Shown: positions 1-8,258 of the stretch, in pieces
Layout of the letters: the number at the start of each line of letters is the position of its first letter
Position numbering within the stretch: position 1 is the stretch's first letter
DNA from: Chlamydiia bacterium
Lineage (GTDB): Bacteria > Chlamydiota > Chlamydiia > Chlamydiales > JAAKFR01
Length of the DNA: 38,177 nucleotides
NCBI GenBank assembly: GCA_020440555.1
Contig: JAGRNW010000006.1
Coordinates: 1-38,177 of the forward strand
Reading direction: 5' to 3'
Notes under the pieces: model-generated
Told to the model about the DNA's origin: nothing
The model's database searches: none
What the model saw: the letters and a program-made list of their open reading frames with translations, nothing else
Translations under genes and position numbers: made by a program

Positions 1-80
1 CGAAAAAGCCTTCCTTGCGACGGGCCGTAGAAGAGAAAGGCATGCTTTTTGTTGCGTAAGCAACCCAAAACTCAGGTTAA
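1..80. repeat. Right half of a family A palindromic repeat, cut by the window edge
   Basis: Positions 61-80 read CAACCCAAAACTCAGGTTAA. The same 20-mer recurs at 31806-31825 and 19 bases of it at 25868-25886. The bases before it (3-50) fold loosely on themselves: AAAAAGCC near position 4 faces GGCATGCTTTTT near position 39. This resembles the centre and right arm of the complete palindrome at 31654-31826. The left arm should lie just outside the window. Nothing coding is seen in 1-187, which is the 3' flank of oppC. Confidence 0.55.
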
Positions 81-187
81 TAAGTGTGCCTCTTGCTGTT
101 CTTGTCAACCGCTTACAATATGCTGCAGAACTTTCCAAACAGGCTCCAAGTTATTTAGAAGTGTGAAAATAGGTTTTTAGAATGCGT

Positions 188-1990
188 TCAAAATGTACGA
201 AGTTTGGGGTCGAGAGCATCTCGTATACCATCACCCACAAGAGCGATGGAAATCAAAAGAATTGTCAACAAAATAGCGGGGGGCCACAGCAAGTACCCCT
301 CTCCTGGGAAGACGCTACGTCCCTCATCCATGAGTACTCCCCATGAGGGGGATCCTTCTTCTCCGAGCCCCAGAAAAGAGAGACCTGCCTCACTTGTGAT
401 CGCAACCATCATCGAAAAAGGGAGGAGGGTTAATATGGGAGGAATGGCGTTGGGTAGAACATGGGAAAACATGATATGTCCATGTGAATATCCCAAACTT
501 TTACAAGCCAACACATAGGGAAGTTGCCTTTGCTTAAGAACCTCAGCTCTGATAAATCGTCCAAAACCTGTCCAACCAAAAATACCCAATATTCCAATCA
601 CAAGAAAAATCGATTTATTTTGGGCAATTGCAATGATCAGTAAAAGCATAAAAAAAGTGGGCATTGCCTCCCAGACTTCGATGATACGGAAGAGAATCAG
701 ATCTGTTTTTCCAGCAAAATAGCCAGCAATCGTCCCCACAGGGATTCCAATCATAAGAGAAATTAAGACAGCTGTTACCCCCACAACAAGAGAAATTCGA
801 ATTCCAAAAATCAGGGCGGAAACAAGGTCTTTTCTGTTGACACGTGTGCGTGTCCACCAAGGGATGTATTTATTGATGCTCTGTTGTCCCCCCGCATCAT
901 CTTCCCAATGAAAGGGACGAAGGAGAGGAAGGAAAATAAAAGAGATTTTATTTTGTTCCTCCTCTAACCAGGCGCGGCGTTTAAGCAAGTAATCCCTTTT
1001 TTGTTTGGCATATTCCCATTTTTGAACGATCCCTTTTGCTTTGATCAGGGCAAGTCTGCTAGGAAGTCCTTCTTTTTCAATAGCACTGTAGGTGGTTTTG
1101 GCAATTGAAAGACGAGTTTTGATCGATCTCAGCTCTTCTTTGGGGATTCCAGAGAGGTTAACAGTTTCATCAAAGTGTTTTTTAGCCTGTTCTAGCTCTT
1201 TTTTGGCCATTAACATTGCCATCGAGCTGGGAAGGTAAGCAGAGATTTTTTGGGGAAGAGTTTGTTTGGCTTGCTCAGCCTCTTTTTGAATCTTCTCAAT
1301 CAGAGAGTTCAATCGATGAATCTCCTGATTTGTATTGATTTGATCAACATAAAAAAGAGTAGGCATCATTTTTCCTGTTTCAAGATGGTAGAGTTTTGCG
1401 TAGGGAGAGAGCTTCTCATGTTGTTTTTTTCTCATCCTGTATCGGAGAAGGAGGTTCAGTTTAGCATAATCAGAGCTGTACCTCAGCTCAAAATCCCAGC
1501 TGGGAAGAGCGTGAATATCCATCAGCAAAGGATCTTCACGCAAGTTGATTTTTTCCATGAGGTGTTCTTGCTTAGCGGCCGTCAGCCCCTTGTTCCCTTC
1601 AGGATGACTCACCACGCCCAATGCAAGAATCACAAATACAATAATTTGAATGCTGAGCATGCTCCATATAAAAGGTGTCAAAAGGAAGGAAGCCCATTTT
1701 TTCAGAAGAAAATACCCAGTAACGGTGATGGGAAGAGTCAACATCAAGAGGTTATAAAAAAGATCGACTCTTTTTGTGTAAAATCCGCTATAAAAAAGGT
1801 AGCGAAAGAGAGGGAAATAAATTTTTTTATCATAGATCACTAGGAGTGGTTTTGAGGAGGCAAAAAAAGGAGCATAAAGGCCAATGAGAGAAAATATGAG
1901 AAGAACCCAAAAAGCTCCAATACCAATGGGATTTTTTTTAAATTGATGATAGACAATTTGAAAATGGGTCAAGGGTTGTTCAGGTTTCAT
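188..1990 (-). CDS. oppC: Peptide ABC transporter permease, OppC type, with large insert
   Basis: Inner-membrane permease of a peptide/nickel-type ABC importer. The first ~35 residues match the OppC N-terminal segment, ending in a first membrane helix (about 25-43). The C-terminal ~210 residues are a standard binding-protein-dependent permease domain with about five helices, a degenerate EAA loop (around KSLGYSHGHIMFSHVLPN) and the family ending DGIRDALDPKLR. Between them lies an insert of roughly 330 residues with further hydrophobic segments and a charged, probably helical stretch. At 600 aa the protein is about twice the usual OppC length (~300). It is the last gene of oppA-oppB-oppC, 4 bp after oppB. 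No ATPase genes (oppD/oppF) are present, so they must be supplied elsewhere. From memory, Chlamydia has a similar ATPase-less second set (CT478-CT480). Family is certain; the substrate is inferred. Confidence 0.9.
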   Translation of the reverse strand: MKPEQPLTHFQIVYHQFKKNPIGIGAFWVLLIFSLIGLYAPFFASSKPLLVIYDKKIYFPLFRYLFYSGFYTKRVDLFYNLLMLTLPITVTGYFLLKKWASFLLTPFIWSMLSIQIIVFVILALGVVSHPEGNKGLTAAKQEHLMEKINLREDPLLMDIHALPSWDFELRYSSDYAKLNLLLRYRMRKKQHEKLSPYAKLYHLETGKMMPTLFYVDQINTNQEIHRLNSLIEKIQKEAEQAKQTLPQKISAYLPSSMAMLMAKKELEQAKKHFDETVNLSGIPKEELRSIKTRLSIAKTTYSAIEKEGLPSRLALIKAKGIVQKWEYAKQKRDYLLKRRAWLEEEQNKISFIFLPLLRPFHWEDDAGGQQSINKYIPWWTRTRVNRKDLVSALIFGIRISLVVGVTAVLISLMIGIPVGTIAGYFAGKTDLILFRIIEVWEAMPTFFMLLLIIAIAQNKSIFLVIGILGIFGWTGFGRFIRAEVLKQRQLPYVLACKSLGYSHGHIMFSHVLPNAIPPILTLLPFSMMVAITSEAGLSFLGLGEEGSPSWGVLMDEGRSVFPGEGYLLWPPAILLTILLISIALVGDGIRDALDPKLRTF

Positions 1991-1994
1991 TGTC

Positions 1995-3476
1995 TTACTC
2001 CAAACTCACGCGGGGATCTAAGAAAGTATAGGAGATATCGGCAATCATATAGCCAACCAAGGTCAAAAAAGACCCGGCAAATGCACTGAAGAGGATCACG
2101 TTAAAGTCTCGATTGATGATCGCTTCGTAAAAAAAACGTCCAAATCCATTGATTTGGAAAACCGTTTCGACGATCAAAGAGCCACCTAAAATAATTCCAA
2201 GAGAAGCTGCGAGGGAGGTAACGACTGTGATAGCAGCGTTTCGTCCCACATGTTTGATCAAAATGGTACGACGGGGAAGTCCCTTTGCATAAGCAGTCCT
2301 TACATAATCTTGGTGGAGAACCTCTAGGATAGCCGTGCGAGAAATACGGGCTTGAACGGCTAAAGTCCCATAGATAATAGCCGTTAATGGGAGAAAGATG
2401 TGTAAAATAATATCAAACAATCTTTGACGAGATGTAAACGCACCATAGATTTCCTCGGGGCTATGAAATCCACTGTAGGGAATAGAGATGTTTGTAAAGG
2501 GCAAGGTGTGATGAAGAGCCACTTTTTCGATCAAGAAAGGGGCCACAACAAAAACGGGAATGGCAAAGAGGACCAAAAAGGTGATATTGAGGGTGACATC
2601 GGGCCATTTTTTGTGATGGGTTGCCATGATCATCCCGAAAATTTGACAAAGAACGAAAGCAATCAACATCGGGACAACAGCCAATGTAAGGGAGTACTTG
2701 ATGCGTTTTCCTACCTCTTTGATCACAGTTTTGTTAGTGTCGTTACGTAGTGTTCCAAAGTCAAGAGTCATCACTTTCCCGAGGTATCGCCAGAAACGCG
2801 TATTAAAGAAGAGAATTTTAACCTTGGTAGGGGCTCGCGGTTCAAATTCATCAAGATGGGGAATTTCCTGATACCACGCCTCTAGAGCCACAATTTTTTG
2901 TCTGATTTGTTCATCCGTGTCTGTTGATTTGATTCTTTGTTTATATAAAAAAGCATTATCACGAGAAATTTGCCGATTCATCTCTTTTTCCCTCTCTTTT
3001 AGGTTGGGTCCAACAAATCCTTGTTTTGTTCCGCCTCGGATGAAGAGATTGGCAGCAGCCATTTTGATCTCCTTTGGTTCGTTTTTGTCGAGGAAGAGAG
3101 AAAGAAGGATGGGCATTACAAATCGAGCGCGATCTCCCCACAGCGTTTGTTTAGCATGAAGATCTGAAACACTTTCTAAACCTTTCCTATAAACAATTTT
3201 ATAGATCCCCTCTTTGACTTGATCGTAGGTTAAAAAAGGCCAAAAATTCAAAAGAATGGGGAGGGTGAGCCCGTAGTGTTCCCTAAATTGGAGGTAATGA
3301 GTCTCTCCCCGAGTCATTTCTCGATCAGCAGCTTTTGCAGCTTCCCCAGTGCTTGAGATTTCGGCAAGAGTGACAGGATCTCCCGGAGCCAGATTGAGAA
3401 TCACAAAATTGACAAAAATAATAGCAAGAAGAGTGAGAGGAAGGAGCAAAAGGCGGCGAATGAGGTAACCAATCAT
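1995..3476 (-). CDS. oppB: Peptide ABC transporter permease, OppB type, with insert
   Basis: Partner permease of OppC. The N-terminus (MIGYLIRRLLLLPLTLLAI) is a canonical OppB first helix, followed by the family segment LNLAPGDPV. The core permease domain resumes near residue 250 and contains ARISRTAILEVLHQDYVRTA, the EAA-type loop contacting the ATPase, then GGSLIVETVFQINGFG and the ending ADISYTFLDPRV, all standard for OppB/DppB. Between them is a charged insert of about 170-190 residues, making 493 aa against the usual 305-340. The start codon overlaps the oppA stop in an ATGA arrangement, implying translational coupling. The insert shares no obvious motif with the OppC insert, but both fall after the first membrane helix and may form a joint extracytoplasmic or cytoplasmic module. 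Function as permease is well supported; the role of the insert is unknown. Confidence 0.92.
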   Translation of the reverse strand: MIGYLIRRLLLLPLTLLAIIFVNFVILNLAPGDPVTLAEISSTGEAAKAADREMTRGETHYLQFREHYGLTLPILLNFWPFLTYDQVKEGIYKIVYRKGLESVSDLHAKQTLWGDRARFVMPILLSLFLDKNEPKEIKMAAANLFIRGGTKQGFVGPNLKEREKEMNRQISRDNAFLYKQRIKSTDTDEQIRQKIVALEAWYQEIPHLDEFEPRAPTKVKILFFNTRFWRYLGKVMTLDFGTLRNDTNKTVIKEVGKRIKYSLTLAVVPMLIAFVLCQIFGMIMATHHKKWPDVTLNITFLVLFAIPVFVVAPFLIEKVALHHTLPFTNISIPYSGFHSPEEIYGAFTSRQRLFDIILHIFLPLTAIIYGTLAVQARISRTAILEVLHQDYVRTAYAKGLPRRTILIKHVGRNAAITVVTSLAASLGIILGGSLIVETVFQINGFGRFFYEAIINRDFNVILFSAFAGSFLTLVGYMIADISYTFLDPRVSLE

Positions 3477-5614
3477 GGTTGATGATCAAAATAAAGGATT
3501 CCAAAGTCTGGTTCTGAGATATCAGCGCCAGGAACGAGGTCTTGTCGATTTTTGGGAATAAACAAATTTTTCACATATTCTCTATAAAGCAGTTTAGTTT
3601 TAGGTGAGTAAAGAAAAGTATAAGGGACCTCGTCGTGGATCACTTGGTGAAATCTGTGATAAAGAGCTTTTCTTTTCTCGGGATTATATTCATATTCTAA
3701 TGCTTCGATGAGCTGGTCGGCTTCCTGGTGTTCGAAAGCAATGGCATTGGAGGTTCCTTTAATTTTTGCCCCTTGCGAATGCCAAATCTGCCGAGGTTCT
3801 TCAGGGGGCGTTCCTAAGGACCATCCCAGATAAATGGCGTCAAATGATTGATCTTCAAACGAACGAGAAAGATCGGGCAGATCAACTCCATTGAGTTTAC
3901 ATTGAACACCCACCTCCCGAAGAGCTGTTGCGATGTATTCTGAAATCACCTTGGAGGTAAAATTTTTGGAAAAATAGGTTAATGTAAAAGAAAAGGGAAT
4001 GCGTTTTCCTTCGATCACTTTATCTCGAATCCCATCTCCATCCATATCAATCCACCCTGCAAGATCCAGAAGACGTCTTGCTTCATCAGGATCAAAAGGA
4101 AGGGCTTCCAGAGAAGCATCATAAGCAGGAGAATACTTATAAAAGGGACCCGTGATAGGGACTCCCATATCGTTGAGATTTTGGGCGATGATTCGATTTC
4201 TGTCGATGGCAAGTGTGAGTGCTTTTCGAACAATTTTTTCTTTAAAAAATAGCTTAGTTTGGTTCCATCCAATGTAGTAATAGGCCTTATTGACAAATTC
4301 GAGCTCTTGGATAGCCATCCCTTTTTTCTTTTGTTGAAGATAGACGGAACTTTTAAGAAAAGCCTCATATTCAGGAAGTTGGTTGGGAGAAAGAATGATC
4401 ATATCGGTCTTTCCTGCTTTAAAGTCTTGCCACACCCCATCAAGACTTTCTTTAAAGGTGGTTAAAAATCCATCGACCAATACAGCATAGGGATTATAAA
4501 AATTAGAGTTTCTTTTAAAAAAAACTCCCTCCTCTGACATTCCTCCAAATGTCCAAGGACCGCAGCTCACAAGGATATTTTTTGCCCAATGCTGATTGAA
4601 ATTCTGCGCCCAAACTGAATTGACCTGATAGGTATCGAAATCTGTATCGTCTTCGATGATCTTTTTTCCATCAGGAAAATATTGAAATACGAAACGAGGA
4701 AGAGGCTGCAAAGAACCCGTCATTCCTTTAGCGCTATATCTGACTTTGGGGACCTTCTGTCCCAATTCAACATCATAAACAAGCTCACTCTTCCATCGAA
4801 CATAAAATGTCAAAGAATCAATAACTTTAAATTTTTCAATATCAGAAAAATAGGCCCTAAGAGAGCTAGCGCGTGCCTGCTCTATATTTGGATTCATTGA
4901 GGCATCATAAAAAAATTTAAAATCGTAAGCGGTCACAGGGTGCCTTTTTAGAAAATGTTCATCAAGAACCACTTGTTCGGGAAAATGTTCTTGTTTCAGA
5001 GGCTCCCAAAAGAGGTCATCGCGCAAAAAAACCCAATACTCAAAAACTGTTGGTTTCCCGGGAACGGCACGGGCCTCCATTTTCACAGCGAAGCTAGGAC
5101 TCATTGTTTCGTATTTGCCAAAGGCGAGTTGAGAAACAGAACCTGAGGTCATATTCAAAAGATTGACAACATCAGAAAATGAGTTAAAGGGGTGGAGATT
5201 TTCAGGACGTCCCAGGCGGGCTTCTCGTCGCGTTCCATGAGGTCGAAAATCTTCTCCCAACATTTGGGGTAAAGTTGTAGTGTAGAAGGGATCCTTCTCA
5301 AGGAGATTGGGGAGTTTTGGATCCATATATCGGTATGTTGAAAGAGAAAAAGTAGTCTCTGGGTTTTCTTTTCCTGTAGTTCCGGCAGCGGGCTGTTTAA
5401 GGGAATCGATTTGCTCATTTAAAGATTTTCTGAGTCGCAGCGTGTCTCCGCGGATCCCTTCAGTCTCTTGTCTTAAATCTCGGATGGCAGCGGTCAGCTG
5501 TTTAAGATCCTCTTCAATGAGGAGGGAAGACCAGTAGACCATTCCCAAAAGAATGAGAATTCCAGTCCCTACCAGAAGCTTGATCACAGAAAATCCAATT
5601 GATTCTTGACGCAT
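3473..5614 (-). CDS. oppA: Peptide-binding protein, OppA/SBP family 5, membrane anchored
   Basis: Extracytoplasmic solute receptor feeding OppBC. Residues ~8-28 form one hydrophobic helix without a lipobox, so it looks like an uncleaved anchor. Residues ~33-75 are a heptad-rich coiled coil. The rest is an SBP_bac_5 fold, with the N-domain, a hinge region near KAYYYIGWNQTKLFFKEKIVRKALTLAID-type sequence, and the typical FDAIYLGWSLGTPPEEPRQIWHS segment near the C-terminus. About 713 aa, against roughly 540 for E. coli OppA. An in-frame TTG lies three codons upstream (5623), but ATG at 5614 is preferred; neither has a clear Shine-Dalgarno. Overlaps oppB by 4 nt. It lies 42 nt after sthA on the same strand, so the four genes may be co-transcribed. 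Binding of oligopeptides is inferred from the family. Confidence 0.9.
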   Translation of the reverse strand: MRQESIGFSVIKLLVGTGILILLGMVYWSSLLIEEDLKQLTAAIRDLRQETEGIRGDTLRLRKSLNEQIDSLKQPAAGTTGKENPETTFSLSTYRYMDPKLPNLLEKDPFYTTTLPQMLGEDFRPHGTRREARLGRPENLHPFNSFSDVVNLLNMTSGSVSQLAFGKYETMSPSFAVKMEARAVPGKPTVFEYWVFLRDDLFWEPLKQEHFPEQVVLDEHFLKRHPVTAYDFKFFYDASMNPNIEQARASSLRAYFSDIEKFKVIDSLTFYVRWKSELVYDVELGQKVPKVRYSAKGMTGSLQPLPRFVFQYFPDGKKIIEDDTDFDTYQVNSVWAQNFNQHWAKNILVSCGPWTFGGMSEEGVFFKRNSNFYNPYAVLVDGFLTTFKESLDGVWQDFKAGKTDMIILSPNQLPEYEAFLKSSVYLQQKKKGMAIQELEFVNKAYYYIGWNQTKLFFKEKIVRKALTLAIDRNRIIAQNLNDMGVPITGPFYKYSPAYDASLEALPFDPDEARRLLDLAGWIDMDGDGIRDKVIEGKRIPFSFTLTYFSKNFTSKVISEYIATALREVGVQCKLNGVDLPDLSRSFEDQSFDAIYLGWSLGTPPEEPRQIWHSQGAKIKGTSNAIAFEHQEADQLIEALEYEYNPEKRKALYHRFHQVIHDEVPYTFLYSPKTKLLYREYVKNLFIPKNRQDLVPGADISEPDFGILYFDHQP

Positions 5615-5656
5615 ATTCGACAAAATACTGGATCAACTTATTTCTCCGCACGCAAA

Positions 5657-7063
5657 TCACACTTTCACTTTATGTCCGGATAGGTTTCCAAGTCCATCGT
5701 ATGCGGCATACTTATAGAGATCGTGATAGGTGGGGTAGTTATAAACTTTTCCAATAATGTCCATTAAAGTTTTTTTATTTTCAATGAGTCCCACTCCATG
5801 GTGAATGAGCTCTGTGGCAAGGTGTCCCACGACATGAACTCCCCGGATGATGAGATCTTCCCGCGTGAAAACAATTTTCAAAATTCCTTCTTTGGCTCCC
5901 ATGATTTTTCCACGGGGCATATCGGGATGGTGGGCTACTCCGGTGCAATAAGAGACGCCCGTTTTTTTCGCTTCTTCTTCCGACATTCCAGCTGTTGAAA
6001 TTTCGGGAACAGAATAAATTCCATAGGGGAGAACTCGTGCAATTTCTTCAATATCTTTAGTTCCAAAAATATGGGCTACAGCTACTCTGCCTTGGTCCAT
6101 ACTCGTACTAGCTAGGGCCGGAAAGCCAATCACATCCCCTACAGCGTAAATATGAGGAATTACAGTTTGGTACTGCTTATTAACAAAAATCGTTTCCCTT
6201 TTGCTCACATCAATGCCAATTTTATCGAGTTTTAAATTTTTCGTGTTTCCGTTCCTTCCAGCGGCAAAAAGAAACATATCAACATGCAACACTTCACTTG
6301 GGCTTAAAATAACATCGATTTTTTCTTGATCGCTTTTTGGCACTTTAATGCTTTCAACGGATCGATTAAATAAAAGATCTATCTGATCTTCTTGCATCTT
6401 TTGCAAGAAAAACTGAACAATTTCCTGATCGATAAAGGATAAAATCTCCTCGGTTCGATTGATGAGGAAAACTTTGGTCCCCATAGTAGAGAAAATCGTT
6501 GAATATTCAACACCGATAACTCCAGCTCCTAGTACGGCAATGGATTGAGGAAAACGGGTAATTTCTAAAATGGTATCAGAATCGTGCACTCGATGATGAT
6601 CAAAGGGAATATTGGGGGGATGAACGGGATAAGAGCCTGTAGCAATGAGAATGTAATCTCCATAGAGAGTTTCTTCTTTAGGCCCTTTGATATGGACCTC
6701 ATGAAGTCCCGCAAATGAAGCGATTCCATGATAGATATCAACATTGTGACGAAGTAAATTTTTACGTACTTCTTCAGATTCTGTGGTCACAACATAATTT
6801 TTTCGATAGAGGAAATCTTCGACAGAGGCATCCCTTTCGATGTCTCTTTCAACACCATAAAGCCCCTTGGTATATTTTCCAGAAAGGTAAAGGGCTGTTT
6901 CTTTCAATGTTTTGGAGGGGAGCGTTCCTGTGTTGACACCAGCTCCACCATAATTAGGCTCTTTCTCAATGATGGCCACTCTGTGGCCAAAGTAGGCGGC
7001 TTTTACAGCTGCTTTCTCTCCTGCTGGCCCCGTTCCAATGACAATCAGCTCGTACTTTTCCAT
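5657..7063 (-). CDS. sthA: Soluble (Si-specific) NAD(P)+ transhydrogenase-like flavoprotein
   Basis: Class I flavoprotein disulfide-reductase superfamily, 468 aa. FAD-binding Rossmann motif VIGTGPAGEKAAVKAA lies at residues ~8-23, a second NAD(P) motif VLGAGVIGVEYSTIFSTMG near 180, the FAD phosphate motif with YAVGDVIGFPALAS near 310, and a C-terminal dimerisation domain. Lipoamide dehydrogenases have a CxxxxC redox pair in the segment GGTCLNVGCIPSK; here it reads GGAGVNTGTLPSK, so both cysteines are absent. That rules out a disulfide reductase and fits transhydrogenases (SthA), which balance NADH and NADPH; most SthA keep the first Cys, so its loss here is notable. An AGGAG Shine-Dalgarno sits 6 nt before the ATG, and a promoter with an internal palindrome is present at 7084-7112. 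Cytoplasmic. Confidence in the subfamily is good but not absolute. Confidence 0.85.
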   Translation of the reverse strand: MEKYELIVIGTGPAGEKAAVKAAYFGHRVAIIEKEPNYGGAGVNTGTLPSKTLKETALYLSGKYTKGLYGVERDIERDASVEDFLYRKNYVVTTESEEVRKNLLRHNVDIYHGIASFAGLHEVHIKGPKEETLYGDYILIATGSYPVHPPNIPFDHHRVHDSDTILEITRFPQSIAVLGAGVIGVEYSTIFSTMGTKVFLINRTEEILSFIDQEIVQFFLQKMQEDQIDLLFNRSVESIKVPKSDQEKIDVILSPSEVLHVDMFLFAAGRNGNTKNLKLDKIGIDVSKRETIFVNKQYQTVIPHIYAVGDVIGFPALASTSMDQGRVAVAHIFGTKDIEEIARVLPYGIYSVPEISTAGMSEEEAKKTGVSYCTGVAHHPDMPRGKIMGAKEGILKIVFTREDLIIRGVHVVGHLATELIHHGVGLIENKKTLMDIIGKVYNYPTYHDLYKYAAYDGLGNLSGHKVKV

Positions 7064-7083
7064 ACAAAACTCCTAAAAAATCA

Positions 7084-7112
7084 ATTATGACATTTCAGGA
7101 GTTTCCTGTTAA
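7084..7112 (-). promoter_or_regulatory. Probable sthA promoter with a palindrome in the spacer
   Basis: On the minus strand TTAACA (7107-7112) is separated by 17 bp from CATAAT (7084-7089), about 20 nt upstream of the sthA ATG. A 13-bp inverted repeat CAGGAGTTTCCTG (7096-7108) lies mostly between the two hexamers, where a repressor could block polymerase. Pattern match only; no factor is identified. Confidence 0.4.
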
Positions 7113-7151
7113 ATTATTTTTGATTCAAACACCTATAACGAGAAGAGTAGA

Positions 7152-7775
7152 TTAATAACCACACTCACAGTGGATGCGGAATGAGGTTAAAAAGTAATCA
7201 AATCGATCATAATAGCCGTAAGGATAGGAGCATTGCAACGTATAAGCGTTAAAAGGAGTCACAATGGATCTTGATTTAAGCATCACGTTGTTATAGGTAT
7301 CATGGGTTGTATAATCGAGCACCCAATAGCCGTGGACATCGACAAAGATATTGTAACAAATGAGGTTAAATGGAGGCGCATCCGCGTAAGCTAAAGCCTC
7401 ATCAAACCAAGTTTGAGCATGCAGGCTTCCTATCGGAGGATAATATCCATAAAAGGAGTAGCATACGTTTCGGTCGTAAGCATAGGCAGAGAGCACGGTA
7501 TCTCCTTGAGAAATCGTTGGGGTATGAGGGAATCTGACATAAATTTTTTCGATTCCAAAATCGGCTTTATATTTTCTCCAACTTGAAATATTTGCAAAAC
7601 AGGCATCACACGATTCTTCTTCATTGGCCTCTTCAAAAATTTCTTTATTTGGGGCGCGCTGCTGTTGCGACGGTTGAAGATCGCTCCAGGGAATATTGGG
7701 AAATGGTGGACAGACAGCCATGAGCGAGGATGTCATCAAAGTGGCGGCGAACAGGAACTTAAAAAATTTTTTCAT
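7152..7775 (-). CDS. Secreted Tyr-rich protein of unknown function
   Basis: 207 aa. It begins with a clear signal peptide (KKFFKFLFAATLMTSSLMA, probable cleavage after residue ~20), followed by a Pro/Gln-rich linker. The mature part is rich in Tyr, Phe and Asp and has several cysteines (CDAC near 57-60 and CEC at the C-terminus) that could form disulfides outside the cytoplasm. No family is recognised. Shine-Dalgarno-like GGAA lies 7 nt upstream of the ATG. A truncated paralogue with the same signal peptide and linker (MAVxPPFPNxP) lies directly upstream at 7966-8118, and both share the leader AGGAANTTTATG. The pair therefore comes from a local duplication. Envelope or secreted location is inferred from the signal peptide. 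Function cannot be assigned. Confidence 0.7.
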   Translation of the reverse strand: MKKFFKFLFAATLMTSSLMAVCPPFPNIPWSDLQPSQQQRAPNKEIFEEANEEESCDACFANISSWRKYKADFGIEKIYVRFPHTPTISQGDTVLSAYAYDRNVCYSFYGYYPPIGSLHAQTWFDEALAYADAPPFNLICYNIFVDVHGYWVLDYTTHDTYNNVMLKSRSIVTPFNAYTLQCSYPYGYYDRFDYFLTSFRIHCECGY

Positions 7776-7863
7776 AAAGCTTCCTCATAGTGGATTTGCG
7801 TTCGCCAACGTTAATCAAAAGCTTGAATTTGCTTCAATCAAATTTAATAAATAAAGGCTGATT

Positions 7864-7936
7864 TATACCCATACCACTTCAAGAATTGGGGCTTTGGCGC
7901 AGCCAAAATCCCAATTCTTGAAGTGGTATGGGTATA
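7864..7936. repeat. Family B repeat: near-perfect 35-bp-arm hairpin
   Basis: Left arm 7864-7898 and right arm 7902-7936 are reverse complements except for one mismatch and one G-T pair, with a 3-nt loop (GCA). The outer 27 bp of each arm are perfect. The arm contains TACCCATACCACTTCAAG, related to sequences at 31874-31909 and 38076-38105. No T-tract follows on either strand, so it is not a standard intrinsic terminator. It lies immediately downstream of the truncated ORF 7966-8118. Confidence 0.85.
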
Positions 7937-7953
7937 GATAACAAGGTCACTCG

Positions 7954-7965
7954 AAACTCAGGTTA
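7954..7965. repeat. Isolated family A repeat end
   Basis: AAACTCAGGTTA matches 12 bases of the terminal motif found at 61-80 and 31806-31825. It adjoins the stop codon of the truncated ORF at 7966 and follows the family B hairpin by 17 bp. The match is short; on its own it could be chance. Confidence 0.35.
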
Positions 7966-8118
7966 TCAGATTGAAATAGGGGGCGTTGTTTTTGAAGCGC
8001 ATTGTTCTTGCATCGGCTGGGGACCATCAGGTGGTGTATTGGGGAAAGGGGGGTAAACAGCCATGAGGGGAGATGTTATGATAGTAATCACAAACAAAAC
8101 TTTAAAAAAACTCTTCAT
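7966..8118 (-). pseudogene. Truncated paralogue of the secreted protein at 7152-7775
   Basis: A 50-codon ORF, ATG at 8116-8118 and TGA at 7966-7968. It starts MKSFFKVLFVITIITSPLMA and continues VYPPFPNTPPDGPQP, against MKKFFKFLFAATLMTSSLMA then VCPPFPNIPWSDLQP in the neighbour, so about half of the first 35 residues are identical. The signal peptide and Pro-rich linker survive; the remaining ~155 residues are gone, and the ORF stops where repeat sequences (7864-7965) begin. The simplest reading is a tandem duplicate truncated by repeat insertion or deletion. A short secreted peptide of its own is possible. The upstream sequence AGGAAATTTTATG resembles that of the intact copy. Confidence 0.6.
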
Positions 8119-8258
8119 AAAATTTCCTGTTAAATAAGTTAACTTTCAGAATATTTAATTTTTTCCAAACAAATTTAACAAATCGAATATAAAATTGCAA
8201 GAATTGCAAACAGAGTTGTTTTCTAAATCAACTTTCGACTGATCCAGTATCAAGAAAT

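Noticed and set aside
1250-1843. A 197-codon frame antisense to oppC
   Set aside because: Lies wholly inside the well-supported oppC gene and has no recognisable features.
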